A stretch of 32,578 nt of DNA from CBDUVZ01 sp965370805. Lineage in GTDB: Bacteria > Hydrothermota > Tepidihabitantia > Tepidihabitantales > Tepidihabitantaceae. Location of the stretch: NCBI GenBank assembly GCA_965370805.1, contig CBDUVZ010000017.1, positions 1 to 32,578 on the forward strand. Reading direction: 5' to 3'. Of the stretch, positions 7,532 to 17,324 are shown in pieces (the first letter of the stretch is position 1; each line of letters opens with the position of its first letter). The position numbers and the translations under genes were made by a program. The notes under the pieces were generated by a model. The model worked only from the letters and a program-made list of their open reading frames with translations, was not told where the DNA came from and did not search any database.

Positions 7532-9436
7532 ATGGCTGTTCTTGACAGAGTTGATTTCCCGGAGGACCTGAGGCGCCTGTCGGTGAATGAGTTGCAGGAG
7601 CTCGCCGGGGAGATACGGCAACTGATCATCAGGACGACAGCGAAGACCGGTGGTCACGTCGCGCCCAATCTCGGAGTGGTGGAGTTGACGCTGGCACTGC
7701 ACTACGTTTTTGACACACCGCGGGACAGGATTGTCTGGGATGTGGGGCACCAGTGTTACACCCACAAGATCGTGACCGGACGGAAGGACCGTTTCCATAC
7801 ACTCAGACAACTTGATGGGATCTCCGGATTCCCGAAGAGGCACGAGAGTGAGTATGACGTGTTTGACACCGGGCATGCGGGGAATTCGATTTCCGCCGCG
7901 CTCGGGGCGGCGGTCGGCGACCGCTTGCGCGGGGAGATGCGGACGTCGATTGCGGTAATCGGCGACGGGTCGGTGGTGTCCGGGATTGCGTTTGAGGCGC
8001 TGAATCACGCCGGGGAACTGAAGCAGGACTTGGTGGTCGTGCTCAACGATAACGAGATGTCGATTGCCCGGAGCACGGGCGCGATGGCGGGATATCTGAA
8101 CCGGATGATTACCGGACAGATGTACAATCGGATGCGGAATGACGCCTGGAACTTGCTGGGCCTGATGCCCGACGATATGACCGACCGCGCCCGGCAGGCC
8201 GCCCGCAAGCTGCAGGAGGGGCTGAAGAACCTGATTGTGCCGAGTATCCTGTTCGAGGAATTGGGGTTCCGGTATCTTGGTCCGATTGACGGGCACGACC
8301 TGTCGGAGTTGATTTACACTTTCCGGCGGGTGAGGTCGCTGCGGGGGCCGGTACTGGTGCACGTGGCGACCCGGAAGGGCCTGGGGTTCAAGCCGGCAAT
8401 GGAGCAGACGGAGCTGTTCCACGGAATCGGGCCGTTCGACCCCGAAACCGGCAAGCGGCCGGCCGGCGGCAAGCCGACTTTCACCGCGGCGTTCGGTGAG
8501 AAGATGGTCGAGCTCGCGGAGCGGGATGACCGGGTTGTGGCGATAACAGCCGGGATGTGTCTCGGCACCGGGCTGACGGCTTTCCATGAGAAATTCCCGA
8601 ACCGGTTCTTCGACGTCGGTATCTGCGAGCAGCACGGGGTTACGTTGGCGGCGGGGTTTGCTTTGGCGGGGTTGAGGCCGGTGGTGGCGTTGTATTCTAC
8701 TTTCCTGCAGCGGGCGCTGGACCAGGTGATCGAGGATGTCTGTCTGCAGGGCCTGCCCGTGGTTTTCGCGGTGGACCGGGCCGGGCTGGTGGGCGAGGAC
8801 GGCCCGACCCATCACGGGTCGTTTGATCTGAGTTACTTGTGTATGCTGCCGGGCCTGGTCGTGGCGGCTCCCAAGGATGAGAGCGAATTGCAGGAGATGC
8901 TTGATTTCGCGCTGAGGCATGAGGACGGCCCGGTGGCAATTCGCTATCCACGGGGCGGTTCCGGAGCGGAATCCGATGCCCCGACCCGGCCGGTGGAGCT
9001 GGCCCGGGCCGAGGTCCTGCGCCAGGGTAGGGATGGATGCGTGCTGGCGTTCGGGTCGATGGTGGTTCCTGCCGTGGCGGCCGCCACGGAGCTTGCCGGA
9101 GAAGGTCTGGAAATTACGGTGGTCAATGCCCGTTTCGTCAAGCCACTCGACCGTCAACTGATACTGGAAATGGCCGGGCGGCACCGCCGACTGATTACCG
9201 TTGAGGAGGGCGTACTGGCCGGAGGGTTCGGTGCCGCAGTGGCCGGCCTGCTGGAGGAGAGCGGGGGTGCTACGCAACTGCACCGGTTCGGGCTGTCCGA
9301 CCGGTTCGTCGAGCACGGCCCCAGGAACAAACTGCTGGAGCAGGAGGGATTGACCGCAAAGCAACTGGCCGGGAGGTTCCGCGAGGTTTTCGGGGCGAAC
9401 GCGAAGACAGAAGGAGAGCCGGAAGCCAAGCGGTAG
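7532..9436 (+). CDS. dxs: 1-deoxy-D-xylulose-5-phosphate synthase
   Basis: 634 residues, full length. It catalyses the thiamine-diphosphate-dependent condensation of pyruvate and glyceraldehyde 3-phosphate, the first step of the MEP isoprenoid pathway. The N-terminal domain has His42 in GGHVAPNLGVVELT, His73 in WDVGHQCYTHKI, and the ThDP motif GDGSVVSG (from 144) to LNDNEMSIA. The pyrimidine domain has Glu366 in DVGICEQHGVTLAAG. The transketolase C-terminal domain ends the protein. It starts 3 bp after the prenyl synthase and is followed 6 bp later by the SprA-like gene, so all are probably co-transcribed. Confidence 0.97.
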   Translation: MAVLDRVDFPEDLRRLSVNELQELAGEIRQLIIRTTAKTGGHVAPNLGVVELTLALHYVFDTPRDRIVWDVGHQCYTHKIVTGRKDRFHTLRQLDGISGFPKRHESEYDVFDTGHAGNSISAALGAAVGDRLRGEMRTSIAVIGDGSVVSGIAFEALNHAGELKQDLVVVLNDNEMSIARSTGAMAGYLNRMITGQMYNRMRNDAWNLLGLMPDDMTDRARQAARKLQEGLKNLIVPSILFEELGFRYLGPIDGHDLSELIYTFRRVRSLRGPVLVHVATRKGLGFKPAMEQTELFHGIGPFDPETGKRPAGGKPTFTAAFGEKMVELAERDDRVVAITAGMCLGTGLTAFHEKFPNRFFDVGICEQHGVTLAAGFALAGLRPVVALYSTFLQRALDQVIEDVCLQGLPVVFAVDRAGLVGEDGPTHHGSFDLSYLCMLPGLVVAAPKDESELQEMLDFALRHEDGPVAIRYPRGGSGAESDAPTRPVELARAEVLRQGRDGCVLAFGSMVVPAVAAATELAGEGLEITVVNARFVKPLDRQLILEMAGRHRRLITVEEGVLAGGFGAAVAGLLEESGGATQLHRFGLSDRFVEHGPRNKLLEQEGLTAKQLAGRFREVFGANAKTEGEPEAKR

Positions 9437-9442
9437 CAAGTC

Positions 9443-12400
9443 ATGAGGAAATGGTTGCTGCTGGTGCTGGGAATCGTCACGCTGGCTTCGGCCTATTCGC
9501 TCTATGAGCCGATTCGCATCGAAACAAGAGTGGACTACGAACTGGGGGTTGTTTTCCTCGAACGCTGGCGCGGGACCTACTACCTTGGCGTCGAGCGGGT
9601 GATACCTTTGGATGAGTTTCTGGACTACCGGTTGCGGGAGTCGGTTGTCGACCAGTGGAACCGGGAGGTGAAAGCGAGCCGCCAGCAGAGTCAACTGGCG
9701 TTCGACTCAAAAGGACTGATTCCGGATATCGACCTTCCCGCACTGCCGGTCTTCGGCGAAGGGAGCAAGATCGACATTTCGGGCCAGGACCGGATTACCC
9801 TGGGGGGGCGGCAGACCGTTGTCGAGGGCGGAACCAGGACCCTGGTCGGCCAGAGCTGGTTTCCCGAACTGAAGATGGAGCAGCAGTTGTCGGTCAGGCT
9901 CAACGGCACGATTGGCGAGCGGACCAAGGTGAATATCGACCACGATTCCGAACGGCGCGAAGGGCAGAACAAGATCAAGCTGAGCTATGAGGGAATCGAC
10001 GACGATATTGTCCAATCGGTCGAACTGGGGGACACGCGGCTGTCGATTCCGGGCACCGGCTATACCGGCGACCTGCCGGCGCACAAGGGGCTGTTCGGCG
10101 TATCGGCTACCGGTAAGCTGGCCGGGGTGGACCTCTACGCAATCGCTTCCCGTGAGGAATCACAGGGCCAGTCCCAGAGTTTCCAGGGCCGTCGCCAGGT
10201 AAGCATTGACACAAGCTACGGGCGGGACTACATGCTTCGCCGGTTCTACTACATCGACGTCTCCGGCCAGATTGAGAACATGAGGGTTTACGTTGACGAC
10301 AAGAATCCGTCGAACAACGAGGTGTCTTTCCAGGGAATCGCGACCGTCTATCCGGACTACCCCGATTCGGTGCCGGCCGCGTGGAGCTACGACCGTTCGC
10401 CCGGGGATTTCGACTTGAAGTCGATGGGCAGCGATTTCGTCCTGCATCCGGGCAATATCCTCGAATTCGCGACCGCCGTCGGCCAGGGTGATATCGTCGG
10501 CGTGGTGGTATTCACCGACGAGGATACTGTCGGCGGTCAGACCCACCACGATTCCCTCGTGCTCAAACTCCTCAAGCCCGAGCTGACCGATTCGCTTTCC
10601 CTTACCTGGGACTACCAGATGAGGAACGTCTACGCGTTGCCCCGGAACGAGGTGCAACTGAGTTCCGCCCGTCTCTACCGGTACAACCCGGAAGGCGAAG
10701 ACAGCGAGTACGAGACCGAAGGGCCGAATGCCGGGCGCAAGTTCGTGGAGATTCTCGGACTCGACCCGAACGGCGACGGGAAGCTGGAGTATCCCCAGTT
10801 CGATTCGAAGACCGGGCTGGTCCGGTTCCCGGACCTCAAGCCGTTCGCATCGCTTGACCTGTCAATCCGGGATTCCGTGCTCTACCGCAAGTACCCGCTT
10901 GAGCTGAACGAAGGTCGCCGGTTCTATCTTGTCGTCGAGTATTCGAGCAAGACCGAGACCTATTACCTCGGTCAGCCGGACATCGAGGAGGGTTCCGAGC
11001 GGGTTCATGTCGACGGCGTGCTGTGGACCAAAGGGGTGAACTACGACATCAACTACGCAACCGGCGTGCTTTCGTTCATCACGCCGCCGCTGCCCGATGC
11101 GGATATCAGGGTGACGTTCGAGTACCGACCCTGGTTCTCGATGTCCCAGAAGTCGCTGCTCGGCGCAAGGGCGGAGTGGAATATCGGAAGCCAGGGCAAA
11201 GTCGGTTCAAGCGTGTTCTACCGGAGCGAGGGGATGCCGGATGACAAGCCGGTGCTCGGGTCCGAGCCGTTCCGGCGGATGATTGCCGAAGCCGACGCGT
11301 CGTACAACGTCAGTTCGGATGGGGTGAGCGCGTTCATGGACCGCCTGCCGCTGCTCCGGGCCCAGGCCCCGTCCAGTTTCCGTGCTTCGGTGGAAGGCGC
11401 GGTTTCGCTGCCGGACCCGAACACCAGGGGTGTGGCCTACCTCGATGACTTCGAGGGAACCACGATAACCCGCGACGTCACCACCAACGCGATTCTCTGG
11501 TATCATGCGTCGGTGCCGGTGGACAAGGATTCGGCGGGGTTTGCGAGCGCGCCGTTGTACTGGTCGACCCCGCTTGACAAGGTGCGCAAGGACAGCGTAT
11601 TCGGTCCGTCAATCGGTGATGAAGGCAGGGAGACGCAGGATTTCCTCCGGGTCGGCTTCATACCGGATGCCGGCGAGTCCGAGTCGTGGGCCGGGATGAT
11701 GACCAGTCCTTCGCAGCTCGGGATGAATCTGAAGGACATCGAGAACCTGCAGATTATTCTCAAGTCACGCCGGGGTTCCGGTACCATCCACCTGTCGCTG
11801 GGCATGAGCATCGACGAAGACGCGCCGCGGCGCAACCGGGCCGGAGAGATTGTCGGTCTGAACGGCCGGCTCGATACCGAGGACCGGAACGGGAACGGCA
11901 TCCTCGACGAAGGAATCGAGGATACCGGCATGGATACCGTGTTCGGAGTCGATGACGACTGGCTGGAGGGCTCGCCGGACGACGGTAACGACGACTACGA
12001 CGTCACCGACAACCCGGCAGGAACCGAAGGCAACCGCCGGCTCGATTCCGAGGACCTGGACCGCAGTGGGTTCTCGCGCTACAACCACTATTTCGAGTGC
12101 GAGATACCGCTGGGTGAGGAGCGGTACGTGACCGACCTGTACAACGGCTGGCAGCTCTACCGCATTTCGCTGGACGACAGCAGCGCGTTCACGACGGTCG
12201 GCGCCCCGAAATGGGAGGACATCAGGTTGGTCCGAATCTGGTTCGACGGGTTCGAGGCCGCGGATACGATTGACTTCTTCTCGATTGAGTTCGTCGGCGG
12301 CAAGTGGCGCAACCCGGCAATCAGCATGATTGCCGACACCAATATGATCCCGGTGGACACCACCGAGAAAGTCTGGGTGACCCAGATATCAAAGAAGACC

Positions 12401-14920
12401 GATACCAGCTACGTTCCGCCGTTCGAGCCGAAGACGGACATCTACGGCGGCGTCGAGCAGGAGGCGTCACTGCTGTTCGGGTATCAGAACCTGCACGCGA
12501 ATCGCCGGGCGGTCGTCGGCAAGGCATCGGCGGAGCGGGATGACTATCGCGACTACCGGGACCTGCGGATGTACGTCCACGACGACGGCAACGAACTGGA
12601 TTTCCTGCTGCGACTCGGTGCCGATTCGGTCAACTACTACGAATACCGGGCCCGGATAACCGACGGCGACCTGGTACCGGGCCGGGACGGCAACTGGTAC
12701 GAGTTCACAATTGCGCTTGATTCCTTTCCCGGTCTCAAGCCGGACCGGGATGCGGGTCCTTTCCCGGAAAGCAGTTGGACCAGCGGGAGGCTGCGGGTTA
12801 TCGGGAACCCGTCGCTGGCGGACATCCGCTACACGGCCCTGGGGATTGACAACCACGGGAACCGGCCGGTAACGGGCGGCATCTGGTTCGACGACATGCG
12901 GCTTGCCGGTCCGAACAAGGAAACGGGCTACGGCGTTCAGGCACGGGCGAGCGTCGCCCTTTCCGACTTCGTGAACCTCGGTGTGTCGTTCACGTACTCC
13001 GACCCGAACTTCCGCCGGTTCAGCGAAGGCCGGGGAGTGAAGACCGGCGGGTTCGGGACCAATGTCGGGACGAATATCACGGCGCACATCGACCGGCTGC
13101 TGCCGCACAGTTGGGGCTTTTCGATACCCTTGACTTACGCGCTCTCGCGGCAGCAACAACTGCCGAAGTTTTCGGCCCGGTATCCGGACCTGAGGCTGAA
13201 CCGCGAACAGGCGGCGGGCGAGATGGCGACCGGGCAGAGCGAGGATATCTCGCTGAACAACCTCTCGAAGCGCCAGTCCGGCAGCAAGTTCCTCAACTAC
13301 ACGGTGGAGGCGATGGGGTTGTCCATGCGGCAGCGACGTGCGGTCAGCCGGGCAATGCTGAGTCGCGATTCGAGTCGGAACAGGAGTCTGCAGTGGTCGT
13401 ACGGAATCAGCCCGAACCTCAAGTTCGGACTGGGCGAGGATTTCGATATCCACTTCCTGCCTCAGAGTGTCCGGCTGGGTCTCGGCGGCGGCGACCAACT
13501 GGGTATGCGCAGTACCCGCATATCGCCCACCGATACGTGGCGGACGGATACGACGGTCAGCCGCGGAGTCAATACCAGCTTCGGGGTGGAGTACTCACCG
13601 ATTGAAGACCTGTCGTTCGATTACGCGACCGGCTCGGAGCGGGACCTGATTGTACCCGACCCGGATTCGCTCTGGGTGCTTGAGGTCGGCAGCGAGGCCG
13701 GGTGCGAGCACAACTTCAGCGCTTCGTTCGCGCCCGATCTCGTCGATTTCATCAGCCCTTCGATTGACTTCGACGGCGACTATTCGGACGAACGCCCCAA
13801 GCTTGACAGCGTCTACCAGGATTACCGGAACATGAACAACATGGGGGATATCGACTTCGGCCTCGGGCTCGACCTGCCGGATCTGCTCGGGCGACTCGAG
13901 CGGGAGGAGAAGGACGAAGACGATACCACCGGCGGGGGGCCGAGCGCTGTCGAGGTCCTGCAGGGAGGGGCGGAGTTTCTCTCCCGGACGCTGGACCCGA
14001 TTGACTTCGACTACTCGATCTCCCGGACCAGCGACCTGATCAAGGTCTACGCTCCCGTTCCCTGGAGCTACCGGCTGGGGTTCACCGACGAGTTCGATTC
14101 CGACACGTTCAACTCCCCGACGAGCGCAATGCACGAACTGGACAATTCGCTGCGGGTTTCCTCCGGCGTGCAGGTGAAGGAACTCAGAGTCAGGTTCGGC
14201 TACGACTGGTCGCAAGGTCGGAACGCAAACGTCTACAACATCAACGTGGACCGCAATGTCAACTGGCCTGACCTTGACATCAGCCTGGGCAAAGTCCACA
14301 ACCTGTTTCCGCAACTGGCGACCGATTCCCGGCTGTCGAGCAAGTACCGTCGCCGAGCCGGCATGAGCGGTGAGCTGATAACGGACAGCCTGGGCCACCA
14401 GGTCATCAGTACGTACGGGAAGAATGAAACCCGGGCGATTGAACTCAACCCGCTCGTTTCCTGGCAGGCTACATGGAAGAACCGGATCAGTACTACGCTT
14501 TCCGCCAACTACAGTTCCACCGCGGCGACGAGCTATCTCAGTGAGACCGGCGATTCCCGCAGCATCACGGACTCCGACAGCCGCGGGGGCGAGCTGTCGT
14601 TCTCCTACGCCTTTTCCGCGCCCCACGGGCTGAAGCTGCCGTTCCTGAAGCGAGTCCGCTTCTCGTCGGACCTTCGGCTTTCCTGGTCGCTCCAGTACTC
14701 GCAGAGCAACCGCTCAAGGACGTTGTGGGCCAAGGGAATACCGGAAGAACCGGTCCCGCAGCAGCACGACAATTCGTGGTCGACCAGGCTGGCTTCCTCG
14801 TACAGTTTCTCCCGGACGGTCGAGGCCGGCCTGAATACGAGCTACAACTACACCAAAGGGCTGACCGGTATCTCCTCGAAGACCACCAATCTCGATATCT
14901 GGGTCCTGTTCAAGTTCTGA
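9443..14920 (+). CDS. sprA: SprA-like giant outer-membrane translocon protein
   Basis: 1825 residues with a signal peptide (MRKWLLLVLGIVTLASA) and a C-terminal Phe typical of outer-membrane barrels. Features shared with Bacteroidota SprA include ISGQDRITLGGRQT near 115, ALPRNEVQLSSARLYRYNP and VEILGLDPNGDGK near 425, GVAYLDDFEGT near 660, and PSQLGMNLKDIENLQIILKS near 760. An acidic stretch at 790-880 (EDRNGNGILDEG) looks like calcium-binding type 3 repeats. The second half alternates aromatic beta-strands with polar turns. SprA forms a 36-stranded channel for type IX secretion; Flavobacterium SprA is about 2400 residues, so this one is shorter. It lies 6 bp after dxs. Family assignment is good; secretion function is inferred. 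Confidence 0.85.
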   Translation: MRKWLLLVLGIVTLASAYSLYEPIRIETRVDYELGVVFLERWRGTYYLGVERVIPLDEFLDYRLRESVVDQWNREVKASRQQSQLAFDSKGLIPDIDLPALPVFGEGSKIDISGQDRITLGGRQTVVEGGTRTLVGQSWFPELKMEQQLSVRLNGTIGERTKVNIDHDSERREGQNKIKLSYEGIDDDIVQSVELGDTRLSIPGTGYTGDLPAHKGLFGVSATGKLAGVDLYAIASREESQGQSQSFQGRRQVSIDTSYGRDYMLRRFYYIDVSGQIENMRVYVDDKNPSNNEVSFQGIATVYPDYPDSVPAAWSYDRSPGDFDLKSMGSDFVLHPGNILEFATAVGQGDIVGVVVFTDEDTVGGQTHHDSLVLKLLKPELTDSLSLTWDYQMRNVYALPRNEVQLSSARLYRYNPEGEDSEYETEGPNAGRKFVEILGLDPNGDGKLEYPQFDSKTGLVRFPDLKPFASLDLSIRDSVLYRKYPLELNEGRRFYLVVEYSSKTETYYLGQPDIEEGSERVHVDGVLWTKGVNYDINYATGVLSFITPPLPDADIRVTFEYRPWFSMSQKSLLGARAEWNIGSQGKVGSSVFYRSEGMPDDKPVLGSEPFRRMIAEADASYNVSSDGVSAFMDRLPLLRAQAPSSFRASVEGAVSLPDPNTRGVAYLDDFEGTTITRDVTTNAILWYHASVPVDKDSAGFASAPLYWSTPLDKVRKDSVFGPSIGDEGRETQDFLRVGFIPDAGESESWAGMMTSPSQLGMNLKDIENLQIILKSRRGSGTIHLSLGMSIDEDAPRRNRAGEIVGLNGRLDTEDRNGNGILDEGIEDTGMDTVFGVDDDWLEGSPDDGNDDYDVTDNPAGTEGNRRLDSEDLDRSGFSRYNHYFECEIPLGEERYVTDLYNGWQLYRISLDDSSAFTTVGAPKWEDIRLVRIWFDGFEAADTIDFFSIEFVGGKWRNPAISMIADTNMIPVDTTEKVWVTQISKKTDTSYVPPFEPKTDIYGGVEQEASLLFGYQNLHANRRAVVGKASAERDDYRDYRDLRMYVHDDGNELDFLLRLGADSVNYYEYRARITDGDLVPGRDGNWYEFTIALDSFPGLKPDRDAGPFPESSWTSGRLRVIGNPSLADIRYTALGIDNHGNRPVTGGIWFDDMRLAGPNKETGYGVQARASVALSDFVNLGVSFTYSDPNFRRFSEGRGVKTGGFGTNVGTNITAHIDRLLPHSWGFSIPLTYALSRQQQLPKFSARYPDLRLNREQAAGEMATGQSEDISLNNLSKRQSGSKFLNYTVEAMGLSMRQRRAVSRAMLSRDSSRNRSLQWSYGISPNLKFGLGEDFDIHFLPQSVRLGLGGGDQLGMRSTRISPTDTWRTDTTVSRGVNTSFGVEYSPIEDLSFDYATGSERDLIVPDPDSLWVLEVGSEAGCEHNFSASFAPDLVDFISPSIDFDGDYSDERPKLDSVYQDYRNMNNMGDIDFGLGLDLPDLLGRLEREEKDEDDTTGGGPSAVEVLQGGAEFLSRTLDPIDFDYSISRTSDLIKVYAPVPWSYRLGFTDEFDSDTFNSPTSAMHELDNSLRVSSGVQVKELRVRFGYDWSQGRNANVYNINVDRNVNWPDLDISLGKVHNLFPQLATDSRLSSKYRRRAGMSGELITDSLGHQVISTYGKNETRAIELNPLVSWQATWKNRISTTLSANYSSTAATSYLSETGDSRSITDSDSRGGELSFSYAFSAPHGLKLPFLKRVRFSSDLRLSWSLQYSQSNRSRTLWAKGIPEEPVPQQHDNSWSTRLASSYSFSRTVEAGLNTSYNYTKGLTGISSKTTNLDIWVLFKF

Positions 14921-15285
14921 TGAACCCGAAAGAGAGAACGGCCCTTGTGTTTCTGGTTGCGGTTCTCCTCGTCGGCGCGGGGGTAGCGGTGCACCGTCGG
15001 CACGTTCAGGCCCGCCGGCTGGCCGCGTCGCCGATTGTCGTCGAGAACCCCGCCGATACGACCGACGTCGATACCGGGCTGCTTGATCTGAACCGGGCGA
15101 AGAAGTACGAGCTCGAGGCCCTGCCCGGAATCGGCCCGGTGCTGGCCGGACGGATAATCGACTACCGGGAGCGGCACGGCGGATTCAGTTCGGTCAGCGA
15201 ACTACGGAATGTCGCCGGAATCGGCCCGAAGCGATACGCGGTCCTCCGCGAGATGGTAACCGTCGGCTATCCTGATTCCGAATGA
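14920..15285 (+). CDS. ComEA-like helix-hairpin-helix protein, membrane anchored
   Basis: 121 residues. The ATG at 14920 shares its A with the TGA of the SprA-like gene, so the two are translationally coupled. Residues 8-24 are a membrane or signal segment (ALVFLVAVLLVGAGVAV). Residues 57-115 are a tandem HhH DNA-binding domain with two glycine hairpins, LPGIGPVLAGRI and VAGIGPKRYAVL, as in the DNA-uptake protein ComEA. ComEA homologues bind double-stranded DNA in the periplasm during natural transformation. The final PDSE and the stop coincide with a repeat module. No other competence gene is visible. Confidence 0.88.
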   Translation: MNPKERTALVFLVAVLLVGAGVAVHRRHVQARRLAASPIVVENPADTTDVDTGLLDLNRAKKYELEALPGIGPVLAGRIIDYRERHGGFSSVSELRNVAGIGPKRYAVLREMVTVGYPDSE

Positions 15286-15423
15286 CGAATTCCAAATGCC
15301 GAATTCGGAAATCGACACTCGGCATTTCCTTGGTGTTCCTTCCCTCCACTTCGGTCCTCAGCCTTGGCGCACTTGGCGACCTTGGCGGTTGGTTTTTCTT
15401 TTCCTCTGCCTCTTGCCCCCTAC
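15283..15423 (-). repeat. Repeat modules between convergent genes
   Basis: The minus-strand text reads ACCGCCAAGGTCGCCAAG, GCGCCAAGGC, AACACCAAGG and GGAAATGCCGAG, i.e. the same modules as at 3826-3985 but inverted. A palindromic-looking GAATTCCAAATGCCGAATTC lies at 15288-15307. A T-rich run on the plus strand near 15392 might help end the upstream transcript, but no stable stem precedes it. Confidence 0.7.
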
Positions 15424-17055
15424 CTAATTCAGCTTAGTGACCCTGGTGCGCGCTAGCGTCAGGCCGCAGCGGTCCAGCAGGCTGCAAAAGTAGACCCCGG
15501 CCCGAACCCGGCGTCCGGCGTCGTCGGTTCCATCCCAGCACACGTCCTGCCGGGCGGTTCCGCCTAGTGTTCCCACTACTCGTCCACTCACGTCGCGGAT
15601 CAGTATCCGCCGGCCGCCGGCCGGCAGGGTGAACTGAACTTCCTGACGGAACATGGTCGGTATGGCCGCGAAGCGGGCCGTCGGCGGGAACGTCGCCGGT
15701 CGGTTTTCGTCTTCCAGGCCGGACTGGGTTGTCACCACAATCGTGCTGTCGTACGGGTGGCAGTTCCTGCCGGTTACGACCAGCCGCATCAACCCGGTAT
15801 CGTCGGGATTGACGCTCAGGACGACGCGGCCCTGGACATCGGTGTAGTCCCGGGAATAGACGGCCGAGTCCATCGAGGCGCAGACCAGGGCTTCGGCAAT
15901 CGGGTTGCCGTTGTGGGCCACTGTGATTTCGATCTCCCGGGGTCCGGGCTGGATGCTGTCGGGGTGGGTGACAGTCAGCATCCGCGGCGTTGCCGTCCAG
16001 ATTTTGAGTTCCGGGTCCCCGAACAGGCTGAACCCCCGGTAGTCGCCGGTCTTGTGCGGGAATTGCTCGTACATCAGTTCCTTGGCCCGGAGCATAGCCA
16101 GCCCGAGTTGATACCGGCCTTCGGTGAACAGCCCGGTGAAGAACCCGCGGGTGGCCACGCTGCGCACCCGGGCAACGCCCATGTCCGAATGGGTGTTGCC
16201 GAAGAACGCGACCGCACCCTTGAGGCCGCCGGCGGTGCCGGCTTTGATCCAGGCGCTGCCGACCATCGAGTCGTAAGGATTCAGGGCCATCGTCGCGCAG
16301 GTCATGGAAAGAATGATGGGCAGTTTCCTGCCGTTCGTCATCTGCTGCGGGTACATCTCAAACGGAGGAGGCCAGTTGCCGGTTGCGCATCCGCGAAACA
16401 GGACCAGGCCGGTGCCGGCGTCGACTGAAGTACGCACGTTGTAGGAGTTGTGTCCGCGCATCTCCGAGAACGAATCGCAGGAGACGAAACCCGCGGCCCC
16501 GGCGAGCGCGGCTGCGTATCGGATGTCGTTCCAGTAGATCGAGTCGTCCGGGTCCCAATCCTCCCTGATGACGGTTGTGAGGCTCCGCATCCACAGGCTG
16601 TCGGTGAGCCAGGGGTCTCTCTCATAAGCGAGTGTTTTCGCCACCATCGTCTGGCACTGGGCGGCGGTTCTCACCGGGAAGCGCCCGACGGGCAGTTCGG
16701 CACGATGGTCTCCGGCCATGTCGGCGTAGTAGTTGTCCGAGTAGAAGGGCCAGCCGCCCGAGCCGTAGCGAGCCGAAGGCAGGTAGTACGGGTGGCCGAC
16801 CAGCAGGATGAACTCGGGCCGGACCGGCCAGTTGTCGTAGGCGTTCTGGATGTAGTCGTGGATGTCGTAGAGGCTGGAGCCGGTCTCGGACAGCCTGGCC
16901 ACTTTGCACTGCATGCCGGCAGCGTGCTTCCAGTCGGCGAGGGGTTGAATCGCGGCGGTCAACTCGTCCCGGGTGATAATTAGGTATCTCGCGCCCTGCT
17001 CTGCCGCTACAGCGGAGAACAGGAGCAGTACAAGCAACGCGGCTGTTGTCTTCAT
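15424..17055 (-). CDS. Gingipain-like C25 family protein, His replaced by Cys
   Basis: 543 residues, ATG at 17055 with AAGAGG upstream (a TTG lies one codon earlier). The signal peptide (MKTTAALLVLLLFSAVAA) is followed directly by the catalytic domain, without the propeptide seen in the paralogue at 23486. ARYLIITRDEL, ADWKHAAGM, LPVGRFPVRT and FGNTHSDMG are C25-type landmarks. The nucleophile is Cys253 in SMTCATM. The position of the gingipain His reads Cys223 (FRGCATGNW). A His in GHNS (202) is conserved in the paralogue at 28331. Ig-like domain at about 360-445; the last 70 residues form a FlgD-like/type A sorting domain (IRDVSGRVV, GVYFCSL). It may be a peptidase of altered chemistry or a scaffold. 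Confidence 0.85.
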   Translation of the reverse strand: MKTTAALLVLLLFSAVAAEQGARYLIITRDELTAAIQPLADWKHAAGMQCKVARLSETGSSLYDIHDYIQNAYDNWPVRPEFILLVGHPYYLPSARYGSGGWPFYSDNYYADMAGDHRAELPVGRFPVRTAAQCQTMVAKTLAYERDPWLTDSLWMRSLTTVIREDWDPDDSIYWNDIRYAAALAGAAGFVSCDSFSEMRGHNSYNVRTSVDAGTGLVLFRGCATGNWPPPFEMYPQQMTNGRKLPIILSMTCATMALNPYDSMVGSAWIKAGTAGGLKGAVAFFGNTHSDMGVARVRSVATRGFFTGLFTEGRYQLGLAMLRAKELMYEQFPHKTGDYRGFSLFGDPELKIWTATPRMLTVTHPDSIQPGPREIEITVAHNGNPIAEALVCASMDSAVYSRDYTDVQGRVVLSVNPDDTGLMRLVVTGRNCHPYDSTIVVTTQSGLEDENRPATFPPTARFAAIPTMFRQEVQFTLPAGGRRILIRDVSGRVVGTLGGTARQDVCWDGTDDAGRRVRAGVYFCSLLDRCGLTLARTRVTKLN

Positions 17056-17149
17056 CAATACCTCTTCGGTTTCATGCGTCCCGCCGGATGCGGAAAGCCG
17101 ACATGGCTTTGTAGCGGCCTCATGGTTTCTCGCTCAGGAATCAGATTCA

Positions 17150-17179
17150 ATTATACTGCGGTCGGGCCAAGGCTGTCAA
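17150..17179 (-). promoter_or_regulatory. Consensus promoter for the C25 gene
   Basis: Minus-strand TTGACA (17174-17179), an 18-bp spacer and TATAAT (17150-17155): both hexamers are perfect. The leader would be about 88 nt. It diverges from the pgsB promoter, with the 12-bp array between them. Confidence 0.75.
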
Positions 17180-17180
17180 G

Positions 17181-17324
17181 CATCCGGCCGGACGTATCGA
17201 AGGACGCATGGTGGAACGCATGGGGAGATGTATGGCCGGGCGTACCGGTAGGCGTAGCAGGGAACGTCGGGCCGGGCGTATGGCCGAACGCACAGGAGAA
17301 CGCATCAGGAAGCCGTTCGGGGGG
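17181..17324 (+). repeat. Degenerate 12-bp tandem array, about 11-12 units
   Basis: Units line up every 12 bp, for example CGTATCGAAGGA (17193), CGCATGGTGGAA (17205), CGCATGGGGAGA (17217), TGTATGGCCGGG (17229), CGTACCGGTAGG (17241), CGTAGCAGGGAA (17253), CGTCGGGCCGGG (17265), CGTATGGCCGAA (17277), CGCACAGGAGAA (17289) and CGCATCAGGAAG (17301). Consensus is about CG(T/C)AT-GG-C/G-GGAA. It fills the 394-bp intergenic region between divergent promoters, which holds no gene. Confidence 0.8.

Noticed and set aside
7292..9694. Long minus-strand open frame (800 codons) opposite dxs
   Set aside because: It is antisense to a complete, motif-rich dxs. The translation is Pro/His/Arg/Gln-rich without domains, as expected for an antisense frame in GC-rich DNA.
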